Positions 18,201 through 25,685 of a stretch of DNA of 40,319 bases are shown here, one piece after another. Each line of letters begins with the position of its first letter. Position 1 is the stretch's first letter. Under the pieces are notes generated by a model that saw only the letters and a program-made list of their open reading frames with translations, ran no database searches and was not told where the DNA came from. Both the position numbers and the translations under genes were made by a program. The stretch spans positions 1 through 40,319 of the forward strand of contig MEHH01000001.1 in the NCBI GenBank assembly GCA_001940755.1, in the 5' to 3' direction. The stretch comes from Candidatus Heimdallarchaeota archaeon AB_125 (GTDB lineage Archaea > Asgardarchaeota > Heimdallarchaeia > Heimdallarchaeales > Heimdallarchaeaceae).

Positions 18201-18278
18201 TACAGCAGGTTTGGTTTTTAGTTTGACTCCCTCTTTTAGTTTTCTCGCACTCTGTGCAGAGTCTTTACTTTCTGACAT
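15213..18278 (-). CDS. TgpA-like membrane protein with degenerate transglutaminase domain
   Basis: This 1,021-residue protein opens with a Lys-rich cytoplasmic tail and three transmembrane helices (about 50-80, 95-120, 133-155). A large outside region follows. Residues about 425-540 align with the transglutaminase-like core by its landmarks (IEGSDSSASAYIALAIMTLR, NNIPCRPVIGFALG, YAWVEALVP, WGQFQMGP). The catalytic triad is absent: Ser464 stands for Cys, Tyr508 for His and Gln532 for Asp. Beta-sandwich segments make up the rest, and no C-terminal anchor is seen. The ATG has GAGGAAAGAAG just upstream. It is the first gene of module A, following the TgpA-DUF4129-DUF58-MoxR association known in bacteria. 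A non-enzymatic binding or scaffold role is inferred. Confidence 0.82.
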   Translation of the reverse strand: MSESKDSAQSARKLKEGVKLKTKPAVVPKYRKIKTGGTKLPMAAMMPKGITVWNIVFSTLFLGLLVVTFVNFIGILVPKLISPNFKEFIPIPLPELFLKFLVPIALILEVFLVLIAFEAKAISFPKIHTRHSVKRIMIVGFIIGSLLLSFFTPYLNLIGKYRDLPPGEITPMDTNESWFNSIFTGDAPFYIDGILDLLDNMDLDPDLDIDVIAYVNALTGTLGNYLYRWDIREYYQESSWDFVETSGDTRFDLTAENHDPAIHPDPPISYDQLEITQLVYSVQTALLSQLITPWSNNYNEPFLTNDLNWTDNLVDENGTVSAVEGTVDVKYNLNDMISLKATTDQIGFFGNFTYQPYFVSDDNITDIITASIDYSDPAIYESWYNTTFARFLQKPLNYETISPLVAAYAASASNYGKTNGHSAYEQTNYILEKIISDFGLPTADNDDNNGQDRAQLLIEGSDSSASAYIALAIMTLRLNNIPCRPVIGFALGDGSVTSRTLSLSDNLYAWVEALVPVDDGAGGIAYKWGQFQMGPYVDPDTSSLYYCENTLYSSFDVDIAILGEPFLYLPVLQQDIGGQDVYFTDYGRNYTLRATVTDDTGLVEGATVNYATVTAGQLQTYASNPAALLAVASSLGSAVTNVIGVAEFYTTWNPLMYDVYNPSNPGGTVYVLLAYVTLVSTNYTGFVLVPTGYLSGVSINATVETIPNPSPPPIGVFDLYLVQRGVQYQISTELFQYDNLTSPLEGRLVTYYILDENEKNDLLLGTLDPATLRILGQELTDVNGNTTIHTMQGSTSIFSTLTPQVTPGAVYYIAAIFGQNYTFTIMLYFDGKYSTIDSSDYFHNKGIDGEFFIPDVDIYLYQEPPGGLPSPMVGEDVEVWLVKQSVYDAADTTDSTTLRADLVLASAGEPYGANIVATGTTDGNGFYNTTLNENVTQYGPSFYRLVVLYVDTWNISAPITITFPPAYMSYSLMDIEPSVPAQVLMTFSIRDCMSHMIELRNTEHLTELNCLAILPTKDVKY

Positions 18279-18731
18279 CTTCTTTCCTCGTGATTATAAA
18301 GATCAAGAGTACCGATGGTTACCCTAATGACTCAATACTCCTACATTATTCAAAAACTTTTTGCGATATAAACACTTGCAAATTGGCCATCAGCCTCGAG
18401 AAAATTAGAAGTTCTAAAATCCCTACTTATAGACTTTGAAAGGGAAATCTGCCAACCAAATATAAAAAGATATCAATTTAAAATTAGATGTTTGAGTTAA
18501 TATATGATTTTGTGGATAATATTATTGAAGTAAGATATTCCTAAAAGTTAGAAAAAACTCTGAAAACATAATACTTTGAGATTAATGAATAAACTACAAA
18601 ATCATTCAATTAAATCCATACATCTTCAACAAAACAAATGCTGAAGGAATGTCATACATTCACTCAAATACTACTCGCATGAATCAACAAATGGTTAACA
18701 TTTCTCATGCTGAGAGTATTGCTAGTCGGAC
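18279..18731 (+). other. Long divergent spacer between module A and thyX
   Basis: This 453-base AT-rich stretch separates the divergent module A operon and thyX. I see no convincing small gene, tRNA or C/D-box RNA in it. Open frames crossing it lack ribosome binding sites and overlap the start of the TgpA-like gene. TATA-like sequences for the minus strand are at about 18366-18376 and 18427-18437, but I cannot choose between them. The right end holds the thyX leader hairpin. Confidence 0.6.
18672..18718 (+). promoter_or_regulatory. Hairpin in front of thyX
   Basis: Three stem blocks nest in order: TACTC/GAGTA (18672-18676 with 18714-18718), GCATGA/TCATGC (18677-18682 with 18705-18710) and AAATG/CATTT (18689-18693 with 18699-18703), closing on a GTTAA loop. 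That is 16 pairs with a 3-base bulge and a 6/1 internal loop. It ends 14 bases before the GTG start, so it is either a leader RNA structure or a DNA operator. Confidence 0.5.
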
Positions 18732-19430
18732 GTGATATACATTCAAGTAAAACTGATTTCTTATCCTAAAGAAACGGATTTGATTGCGAAGATGGCAGCT
18801 GCAATATGCTATTCAGGTGGTCATGATTATGAAGAGATAAGAAAGGAAGCAGAAAGAAAACCTGCTGAATATCTTAGTAAAATTGTTAAGAATGGACATC
18901 TTTCAATTCTCGAACATAATATCTATGTTTTTTATGTTTCAGGTTTAAGTAGAGTTGCGAGTCATCAACTAGTTAGAAAAAGAATTGCTAGTTATTCTCA
19001 ACAATCACAGAGATATGTTGACGCAAAGAATTTTAGAGCTGTTATTCCTGAAACAATTGAGAATTCACAATTCACTGAACAGTATAGCAAAAAGCTAGAA
19101 GAATGTAGTAATCTGTACCAAGAGATGGTAGATAGTGGAATTCCAAAGGAAGATGCAAGGTTTATTCTACCAGGGGCGACTACAACCCAATTAATAGTAT
19201 CAATGAATGCACATTCTTTAGTTGATTTTTTTGTTCAGAGATTATGCGTTAAATCTCAGTGGGAGATCAGGCAACTAGCTGAAATAATGCTTGACGAAGC
19301 TCAAAAAGTATCTCCTCTAATTTTCAAAGATCTAGGTGCTTATTGTGATTTCTATGGATATTGCCCAGAAAATGATAAATCATGTGGAAGGATTAAAACT
19401 CTAAAAGAAATACTACATAATGATAATTAG
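18732..19430 (+). CDS. thyX: Flavin-dependent thymidylate synthase ThyX
   Basis: This 232-residue enzyme makes dTMP from dUMP with methylenetetrahydrofolate (or an archaeal equivalent), FAD and NADPH. The family order is clear: GHLSILEH (55-62), the ThyX motif RKRIASYSQQSQRY (82-95), SMNAHSLVDFF (158-167), SQWEIR (175-180) and a C-terminal GYCPENDKSCGR. Two usually conserved residues differ: RHR reads RKR (Lys83), and the Arg of MNAR reads His161. The GTG is the only possible start because an in-frame stop lies 9 bases upstream, and no Shine-Dalgarno is seen. The gene stands alone between the two membrane modules, which are on the other strand. Confidence 0.93.
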   Translation: MIYIQVKLISYPKETDLIAKMAAAICYSGGHDYEEIRKEAERKPAEYLSKIVKNGHLSILEHNIYVFYVSGLSRVASHQLVRKRIASYSQQSQRYVDAKNFRAVIPETIENSQFTEQYSKKLEECSNLYQEMVDSGIPKEDARFILPGATTTQLIVSMNAHSLVDFFVQRLCVKSQWEIRQLAEIMLDEAQKVSPLIFKDLGAYCDFYGYCPENDKSCGRIKTLKEILHNDN

Positions 19431-19454
19431 TTTTCTTCTCCTACTTCTTTCTTT
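19431..19454 (+). terminator. Pyrimidine-rich terminator after thyX
   Basis: A T/C tract begins directly after the thyX stop codon and reaches into the short convergent spacer before module B. Confidence 0.4.
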
Positions 19455-19487
19455 AATATGTTAACTATATATTATAACAAGAATAGG

Positions 19488-20303
19488 TTAAGAAATTTCT
19501 TCTTTAAGATCAACAATCTCTTCATCCTCTTCTTTCAGTATAGGGATTTCTTCTCTGATTTTGGGAAAAACTGCATTCATCCTAATAAGAAGGATTGTAT
19601 ATAAAATTGAAACTACAATTAATGAAGGACGAATGATAAATTCTGCAATAGAGTTCTGGGGAATAATATAGTATATCATTAATGAGTATATAATCGCAAA
19701 CAAAACTAGAATTAGAATTGAAATCAATGGCCATAGCATTTTCTTGATTAATATCCACCATTTCTGAGACACATCTAGCTCTTTAATAGATCGTCTCTCA
19801 AAATCTGTTAATGTTAAATTATCTTCATAGTTCTTTACTTGCTCAACTGCATACTCGCCAACAGGTATAACATAAAACCTTTCTTGTGAGTAGAATTCCA
19901 AGAAGAACAGAGACAGAAGCAACCGCACAACTATGCAAATACCTGCAGAAATTTGAAATAATATTATATCTATCCTTCCGAGCGTATCTGGAAAGAACAT
20001 TGAGTTTACATTTGCTAGTAATAGAGATATTCCAGTACCAAGAATTAAAAAAAATCCGAAACTTAATTCATTTTTAAGATTTAAATCTCCTCCTCTGAAT
20101 AGATCTAGCAATAGGTTAATAACACCAATAATAAGCCAAGTAGTGAAAATATAAATATTTAAACTCAAAATAGATTGTAGGATTATTACAGCAATTGCTG
20201 CTATTCCAAAGAGATGATGGCAAAAAATCATGATTTGAGAACTAGGGGCAGTTTTTTTGGTTTTCTCCCAATCACTTTCGAAGACTTTATCTCTGATTCT
20301 CAT
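19488..20303 (-). CDS. Polytopic membrane protein, last gene of module B
   Basis: This 271-residue protein has about six transmembrane helices in a 2+2+2 arrangement: two near residues 30-70, two near 80-135 and two near 190-250. A cytoplasmic Arg/Glu-rich stretch (LTDFERRSIKELDVSQKWW) lies between the second and third pair. The C-terminal tail is acidic. No family is recognised. The start ATG lies one base past the stop of the upstream DUF58 gene. Its place at the end of the operon mirrors the 504-residue membrane protein that ends module A, although no clear sequence similarity is visible by eye. Confidence 0.8.
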   Translation of the reverse strand: MRIRDKVFESDWEKTKKTAPSSQIMIFCHHLFGIAAIAVIILQSILSLNIYIFTTWLIIGVINLLLDLFRGGDLNLKNELSFGFFLILGTGISLLLANVNSMFFPDTLGRIDIILFQISAGICIVVRLLLSLFFLEFYSQERFYVIPVGEYAVEQVKNYEDNLTLTDFERRSIKELDVSQKWWILIKKMLWPLISILILVLFAIIYSLMIYYIIPQNSIAEFIIRPSLIVVSILYTILLIRMNAVFPKIREEIPILKEEDEEIVDLKEEIS

Positions 20304-20304
20304 A

Positions 20305-21681
20305 CTATCGCCCCAATGCTTCTTGTACTAATCTGTGTGATGGAGAGTATTTTTTCATCAACTTATATAATGATAGAATAATATTATCCTCGTATCCATT
20401 AATCTCAATGTAATCTCCACCAATAGAGTAGAGAATTTTTCTGACTTCAGTTTCTCTCCTCAGGTATTCATCTTTCACTAAACTTGGAAAAATTTCATCT
20501 AGAATATCTTGATATTCTTTATTTTGTGCACCACCAACAATCCACTTTGAAGAAGCAAGAATGTTGAAATCCATTGTTGAAAAGTTAACAAATATTACTC
20601 TACTCCCCATTGAATGAAGTAAGTGTAAGCCTTGAAGCTTCTTCTTTAAATCACCCTCTAAATCTGAAAAGATTATTGTAATAGAATGGTTCAACCGATT
20701 CGTTTTAGTAAATTTTACAGCGTTGATGAAATTGCTCTCAACTCCAGTTGGTTCTATGTCATACAAATTCAACATCAACCTTAATTCATTCTTCCCCACT
20801 TGAGGAACAATGAATTTACTTACATTATCTCCATATGCTATTATCGCTAAGTCATGATTTGTCCCCCTGATTAGAGAGGATATTTCAACTGCTGACGACA
20901 AAGAATATTCAAACTTAGGTCCAAACATCGCACTCCCTAAGTCAAGATAAATAAGGAAATGGAGATTTCTTTCATCTTCATATTCTTTGGTAATCAATTT
21001 ATCGTGCCTAGCAGTGGCAAACCAATCTATGTGCTTTACTTCATCTCCTGGGAGGTAATCACGTAAAGCAAAAAACTCATCACCACGTCCTTTGACTCTC
21101 TGTGCAAATTCATGAACCATTTTAAGTAGAAGTTCTTTTTTTGTTTTCCAGGGGATATTGATACGAGGTCTTTGTGGTAGTACCTTTATTGTTTCAACTT
21201 TTTTTAGAATTCTTATATTTTTGAATAATTGTTGATAAGGTCCTATAGCTATTTCTATGGGACCAATTTCAGCATTACCTCTTCTTGCTGCTAACAAAGT
21301 CCAAACGATATTTTGTTCTTGATCTGGTTCTAATTTCAGATATATATGGTCTGATTGGTTAATGCTTCGAAAATGGTATGAAAAATGCAATTGAGTTTTT
21401 ATCCTTAACTTCTTGTTAGACCGATTAGTTAAGATTACTGCAACAGCTAATAATCCTCTACTCCTTAGATGCTCTTTAGATATCCTCATATCTACTTCAA
21501 AAGAAACATTCTGTGTTGTTAAGTAATGTACAAATGCTGAAGATATTATTAACCAGAAAAATAACCCTGGAATAATTAGAAGATAATTATCAATAGATAA
21601 ACCTATAATGACTGATAAACTTCCCAATAGTATGAATATCCTTCCATTCTTTGTTAACTCAAAGAATTGTTCCACTTCCAT
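20305..21681 (-). CDS. DUF58 protein with degenerate vWA metal site (module B)
   Basis: This is a DUF58 protein of 458 residues with two adjacent N-terminal membrane segments (about 13-30 and 33-52), a beta region and the signature LRDYLPGDEVKHIDWFATAR (206-225). The vWA-like region follows. The MIDAS start reads Asp247-Leu-Gly249-Ser-Ala251 (YLDLGSAMFG) instead of DxSxS, so two of three expected ligands are missing; its module A paralog has them. The ATG at 21681 has a TGAGG 9 bases upstream; a TTG at 21696 lies within that Shine-Dalgarno and is less likely. MoxR is just upstream. It may interact with partners without metal-dependent binding (inference). Confidence 0.87.
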   Translation of the reverse strand: MEVEQFFELTKNGRIFILLGSLSVIIGLSIDNYLLIIPGLFFWLIISSAFVHYLTTQNVSFEVDMRISKEHLRSRGLLAVAVILTNRSNKKLRIKTQLHFSYHFRSINQSDHIYLKLEPDQEQNIVWTLLAARRGNAEIGPIEIAIGPYQQLFKNIRILKKVETIKVLPQRPRINIPWKTKKELLLKMVHEFAQRVKGRGDEFFALRDYLPGDEVKHIDWFATARHDKLITKEYEDERNLHFLIYLDLGSAMFGPKFEYSLSSAVEISSLIRGTNHDLAIIAYGDNVSKFIVPQVGKNELRLMLNLYDIEPTGVESNFINAVKFTKTNRLNHSITIIFSDLEGDLKKKLQGLHLLHSMGSRVIFVNFSTMDFNILASSKWIVGGAQNKEYQDILDEIFPSLVKDEYLRRETEVRKILYSIGGDYIEINGYEDNIILSLYKLMKKYSPSHRLVQEALGR

Positions 21682-21703
21682 GTTTATCTTCCTCAAACTA
21701 AAT

Positions 21704-22648
21704 TTAAATTACAACTTCAACTTCTGACAAGACATTTTGGATAATTTCTGAAACTCTAATTTGTTCAATCTCTGCCTCGGGAGAGAGTATTAATCTGTGA
21801 TTCATCACTGGAAAGAAAATTGCTTTGATATCGTCAGGTTCTACAAAATCTCTTCCTCTGATTGCAGCAATAGATCTGCTCAATGTTAACAAAGCTATAG
21901 AACCTCTAGGACTTGCTCCTAATGCGAAAGATGGTACTGATCGAGTAGCTACAACAAGTTTTGCTATGTATTCAAGTATTTGATTACTAAGAATTACACC
22001 ATTTTCAATTTCACTAGCTAATTTCTTCAGAGTATCTTTCTTTGTAACGGCATTTACATCTGCAAACATTTCCTCTTTCTTCTTCACTAACATAGCTATT
22101 TCACCTTGAAGAGAAGGGGGATAAACTGGTATTTTAACAAGAAAACGATCTATTTGGGCTTCAGGGAGAGGATAGACTCCTGTACTTTCAATTGGATTTT
22201 GCGTTGCTATTACCATAAATGGTTCCGGTAGCTTGTATGTTTTCTTTCCCGAAGAAACCTGTTTTTCTTGCATAGCTTCTAGTAAAGCTGATTGTGTTTT
22301 CGGTGGTGCTCTGTTGATTTCATCTGTTAGAAGAACATTCGTGAATACAGGACCTTCAATGAAGTTGAAAGAACTAGTTTCTCTTTCATATATATTCCCA
22401 CCTGTAATATCTGCTGGCATCAAATCGCTGGTAAACTGGATTCGCTTAAACCCTACCTTAATTACTTCTGCCAAAGTGCTAGCCATCAAAGTTTTAGCAA
22501 CTCCTGGAACGCCTTCTAGAAGAACATGTCCTCCACTTAGAAGTGATGCAAACATTAATTCAATGACATTTTCATTTCCAACTATCCTTTTTTTCATTTC
22601 ATCCATTATTTTGTTAAAAATTTCTTTAGTTTCTTGTACTTGTGTCAT
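21704..22648 (-). CDS. moxR: MoxR-family AAA+ ATPase (module B)
   Basis: This 314-residue MoxR ATPase has Walker A GVPGVAKT (46-53), Walker B LLTDEINR with Asp109-Glu110, the ATQNPIESTGVYPLPEAQIDRF sensor segment and LGASPRGSIALL. All catalytic motifs look intact. Its start shares a base with the stop of the upstream DUF4350-like gene (TAATG), so translation is probably coupled. It lacks the charged N-terminal extension of the module A paralog. The two MoxR proteins are clearly related but diverged, which suggests each serves its own DUF58 and membrane partners. Confidence 0.92.
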   Translation of the reverse strand: MTQVQETKEIFNKIMDEMKKRIVGNENVIELMFASLLSGGHVLLEGVPGVAKTLMASTLAEVIKVGFKRIQFTSDLMPADITGGNIYERETSSFNFIEGPVFTNVLLTDEINRAPPKTQSALLEAMQEKQVSSGKKTYKLPEPFMVIATQNPIESTGVYPLPEAQIDRFLVKIPVYPPSLQGEIAMLVKKKEEMFADVNAVTKKDTLKKLASEIENGVILSNQILEYIAKLVVATRSVPSFALGASPRGSIALLTLSRSIAAIRGRDFVEPDDIKAIFFPVMNHRLILSPEAEIEQIRVSEIIQNVLSEVEVVI

Positions 22649-23931
22649 TAATATCGCCTTCTTTTTTGTATAATTTCCAATCTCTTAAACAGAAAAAGGA
22701 ACGTATCGTGGTCTAATTTTTTTGTTAATGCGAGCTCAAAAAGCTCTCTCTCTTCCTCTTCATATAGGTGAGATGGTACAAATTTCATCTTCTCTAATAT
22801 GAAATAATTGTAAGCTTTACTTGGATAAAGTTCATGCTGAAAATATAAATAAGAAAGAACTTTTTCCTCAACTGTTGGATTTATTGGAGTTCCAAAAGTA
22901 TCAAATAACTCTCTTCTTCTGCTCCAGATCTTTTTTGATATAAATTTCTTATAGGATTCCTTCGTTCTAAATTCATCTCTAAATCTAGGAGTTATATAAT
23001 ACAAAACCAATAACAGAAGAATTGTTATGAAAATAAAAATCTTTGTTTTTGAATACAAAATAATGTTACCATATGTTTGGTTGATTATACCTTCTGTTGA
23101 AGCAAAAGGCCATCTTTTATGGCTTTCTTCAAAACAAACCAATAACTCTGATCCTCCAGTGTATGAACCTATAAGACTAATTGTAAGATTTATATTATCA
23201 AAACCAGCAAGATATAAATCATTAGTAAGAAAACTCATAGAGGAGATGACAACAATAGTTCCAAAACCTCTACTTACTGCTACTGCTACTTTGTAACTTC
23301 GAGTATCTTCTGCAATCTGATCCCACATCTTATCTCCATTTGTATCAATAAAAACAGTAGGCTCTGTTGAGATAGATTGAACTTCATTTTGTTGATCACT
23401 TGTAGCAACATAAAGTATTGCTTTTGAAAATGCAAAACATAAAGTTCTATTAACAGTTGTAGGAGAATGAGTGAAAATATATTCGGGTGTGGGGTAATAG
23501 TTTTCTGTTGCCAAAAGCATAGAAAAAGACATTGTTATTCCAAAATAATCTGCAAGATCATATGAGGAACCTGAGCCACCGAGAAGAAGAAGTGTTCCAC
23601 CTCTTCCAACAAATGAATCAATAATTTCTTTTTCTGATGACCTATAATTCTTTACCCCTCCAGCAATAACAAGTATTGATGAATCTGGAAGTTTCAAAAT
23701 TGGATCAGTTGATAATATTGTCCGAGTAGTATTAAACCCTCTCTCTTGTAGAATTGTATTAAAAGTTGATAATCCACTTGGAGAAGTATTATACATTGTA
23801 TAAGGAGGAGGAGTATGTGTTACATTGATGCTTAAAGGAATTGTAAAAATAACAAATAGTAATAGAGTTTGGATTACCATTTTAAAAAATGGTGAATATT
23901 TCTTAGAAAAGAAAGCTCTCGATCTCTTCAT
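22648..23931 (-). CDS. DUF4350-like membrane protein (module B)
   Basis: This 427-residue protein has an N-terminal membrane segment (about 17-35), an outside alpha/beta domain, a second membrane helix (about 293-312, KIFIFITILLLLVLYYITP) and a basic cytoplasmic tail of about 110 residues. DUF4350-like features are the opening SPSGLSTFNTILQERGFN, the IDSFVGRGGTLLLLGG loop and VCFEESHKRWPF before the second helix. It overlaps the upstream gene by 4 bases (ATGA), with GGTGAGG before the start. It gives the intact version of the protein that is broken by a TGA in module A. The role is not known; in related clusters it accompanies MoxR, DUF58 and DUF4129 proteins. Confidence 0.8.
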   Translation of the reverse strand: MKRSRAFFSKKYSPFFKMVIQTLLLFVIFTIPLSINVTHTPPPYTMYNTSPSGLSTFNTILQERGFNTTRTILSTDPILKLPDSSILVIAGGVKNYRSSEKEIIDSFVGRGGTLLLLGGSGSSYDLADYFGITMSFSMLLATENYYPTPEYIFTHSPTTVNRTLCFAFSKAILYVATSDQQNEVQSISTEPTVFIDTNGDKMWDQIAEDTRSYKVAVAVSRGFGTIVVISSMSFLTNDLYLAGFDNINLTISLIGSYTGGSELLVCFEESHKRWPFASTEGIINQTYGNIILYSKTKIFIFITILLLLVLYYITPRFRDEFRTKESYKKFISKKIWSRRRELFDTFGTPINPTVEEKVLSYLYFQHELYPSKAYNYFILEKMKFVPSHLYEEEERELFELALTKKLDHDTFLFLFKRLEIIQKRRRY

Positions 23932-24698
23932 TCTTCCTCACCTAATTCTTCAGTCTGTGTTATCTGAATATCAACTTCTTTGCCACTCATGTCCTTGATA
24001 GTTTTCAATTCTAGTATGAATCTCTCTAGATCATTATAGTTCATCTGAGATATCCTATAACGAGCTTCATAGAAAATATCTACAATACTTCTAAAATGAG
24101 GTAAAATTTCAGGTAAATTTAGAGACATAGAAAATTCTTTTGGAGTAAGATAAGTTTCTCTTTTAATTCCAAGAACTCTTTTCATATTTTTATCCAGCTG
24201 ATGATAACCAAAAATAATTCCTTCTGCAAAATTACCATGTCTCAAAAATTTCTCTAATAAATCAACTAGTGTTACTATTTGTGTTCTAAACTTATGTCTT
24301 CTTGATTTTAATGTGGTTTGTCTTTGTGTTGTTTTTGTGCTTGAATGACTCACTTCTTTTCTTCTTCTAAAATATAATAAGAAAATCAAAATTATTACTG
24401 CTATACCTATACCTATGGGGAGAACTCTGGAAGGCACACTAGGTTTTTCTGTTTGTATGATTTCACCATTTGAAGTAGGAGAAGGAGTGTCAGTGGGGTA
24501 AGTTGGCCCAGTTGAGGAGGGGAAGGTTTCTGTTGTAGTGTTGAAAGACCCAACATTCGTAGTAATAAGTGTACTAACGGGGACATCATTGATTCCCTCA
24601 TAACTCTCTTGAGAACTATTTATCAAAACAAAAACAACAAGACACGCTACGAGAACAAGAACTCTAAGATTGATATATTTTGTAATATTCCTAGCCAT
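23928..24698 (-). CDS. Two-helix membrane protein with DUF4129-like tail (module B)
   Basis: This protein of 256 residues has a signal-like first helix (about 8-26), a short outside linker rich in Ser, Thr and Pro, a second helix (LPIGIGIAVIILIFLLYF) and a cytoplasmic DUF4129-like domain (TYLTPKEFSMSLNLPEIL, DIFYEARYRISQMNYNDLERF). It is the small counterpart of the 1,216-residue module A protein: same tail, almost no ectodomain. The open frame extends to 24728, but ATG 24698 has a GGTGA 7 bases upstream and gives an 8-base overlap with the previous gene instead of 38. I therefore prefer 24698. Confidence 0.8.
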   Translation of the reverse strand: MARNITKYINLRVLVLVACLVVFVLINSSQESYEGINDVPVSTLITTNVGSFNTTTETFPSSTGPTYPTDTPSPTSNGEIIQTEKPSVPSRVLPIGIGIAVIILIFLLYFRRRKEVSHSSTKTTQRQTTLKSRRHKFRTQIVTLVDLLEKFLRHGNFAEGIIFGYHQLDKNMKRVLGIKRETYLTPKEFSMSLNLPEILPHFRSIVDIFYEARYRISQMNYNDLERFILELKTIKDMSGKEVDIQITQTEELGEEE

Positions 24699-25677
24699 TC
24701 TTATCACCTTCGAGAGATTCATCAACAATTAATTTACTTTCACTTAGGAAAGCATAAATTCTGCATAATGGCCAATAGTCAGTTAAACAAATCTGATATT
24801 TGTGTTCAGATGTAACATAACCAAGAAATGCACATTTACTATCTGCAAAAAATCTACAATTTTTTTTCTCAGTTGATTTTAATAATGTCTCTACTTTCCG
24901 ATTCATATAAACCATTGATAATGCATGGTACTGCCTGTTATCATATTTTGGAGGTTTGTCCAAATCAAAAATTGTTTGAACAGATAGGGGCATTTTAGGT
25001 TGTATCAAATTAGAAAATGAGATTTTAGCCCCTTTTTTAGGAAGGAACATATTAACAAACAGTTTCCCAAATCGAACACCTACAATTCCTCCTAAAGAGC
25101 ATATTATTAAGAAAGAGAGAGAGAAAATGAAAATAAAGCCTAGATACCAGAATCCTGAAAGGACTCCTGAAATATTTGCGGCCATAGTACTGAATAGGAT
25201 TACTTGTGAGAGATGCAAAGTGATGAACAGCAGAAAAGTAACCACAGCAGAACTAAGAACAAGATCTCTAGCTTCTTCTCCCCAGAGTATAGCACATATT
25301 ATACCTGATATGAAGAAAGGCAAGAAAATGGTAACTATATAGTTAGCTACTAAAGAATCGAGATTTTGTGAAATGAAGGTTGATAGAAAGGGGATATAAA
25401 GAATTTCTTCAGGGCTCCAAATAAGACCATAGAATAATGATAAATCATTGATATAGTACATAATTATACTTAGAACTATAGTTATGGAATAAGCAATTGC
25501 TAGATAAGTTGAGCTTCTTCTTACAAGAATTCCAACATACTCTCGTTTACCTCTGTTCTTCAATGAAGGAAAGAATAATTTGTACAATAAATACTTGAAA
25601 TCAAGCTTAAAAGGCGTATGTTCCGTTTTATCCTTCTTAGGTTGAGGTGGAACATAGGTGGTATCTTGTCTTGCCAT
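24691..25677 (-). CDS. Polytopic membrane protein with four-cysteine cytoplasmic tail
   Basis: This 328-residue protein has about four to five transmembrane helices between residues 55 and 215, after a basic cytoplasmic N-terminus. The tail carries Cys274, Cys282, Cys297 and Cys305 in a CX7C-X14-CX7C pattern (NCRFFADSKC and ICLTDYWPLC), which could bind zinc or an iron-sulfur cluster. I do not recognise the family. The start ATG has AGGTGA 5 bases upstream, overlapping the stop of the PrsW-like gene. It has no counterpart in module A. Confidence 0.8.
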   Translation of the reverse strand: MARQDTTYVPPQPKKDKTEHTPFKLDFKYLLYKLFFPSLKNRGKREYVGILVRRSSTYLAIAYSITIVLSIIMYYINDLSLFYGLIWSPEEILYIPFLSTFISQNLDSLVANYIVTIFLPFFISGIICAILWGEEARDLVLSSAVVTFLLFITLHLSQVILFSTMAANISGVLSGFWYLGFIFIFSLSFLIICSLGGIVGVRFGKLFVNMFLPKKGAKISFSNLIQPKMPLSVQTIFDLDKPPKYDNRQYHALSMVYMNRKVETLLKSTEKKNCRFFADSKCAFLGYVTSEHKYQICLTDYWPLCRIYAFLSESKLIVDESLEGDKNG

Positions 25678-25685
25678 AATATCAC

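Noticed and set aside
18307..18340. GAGTA/TACTC inverted repeat upstream of module A
   Set aside because: Only five pairs with a long loop and no further nesting, which is expected by chance in AT-rich sequence.
18022..18439. Plus-strand open frames of 101 and 61 codons over the start of the TgpA-like gene
   Set aside because: Most of their length is antisense to coding sequence, no ribosome site precedes them, and their translation is not protein-like.
22233..22673. 146-codon open frame on the plus strand opposite the module B MoxR gene
   Set aside because: It is antisense to a clear MoxR ATPase with intact motifs, and its translation has no recognisable domain. Its length follows from codon bias.
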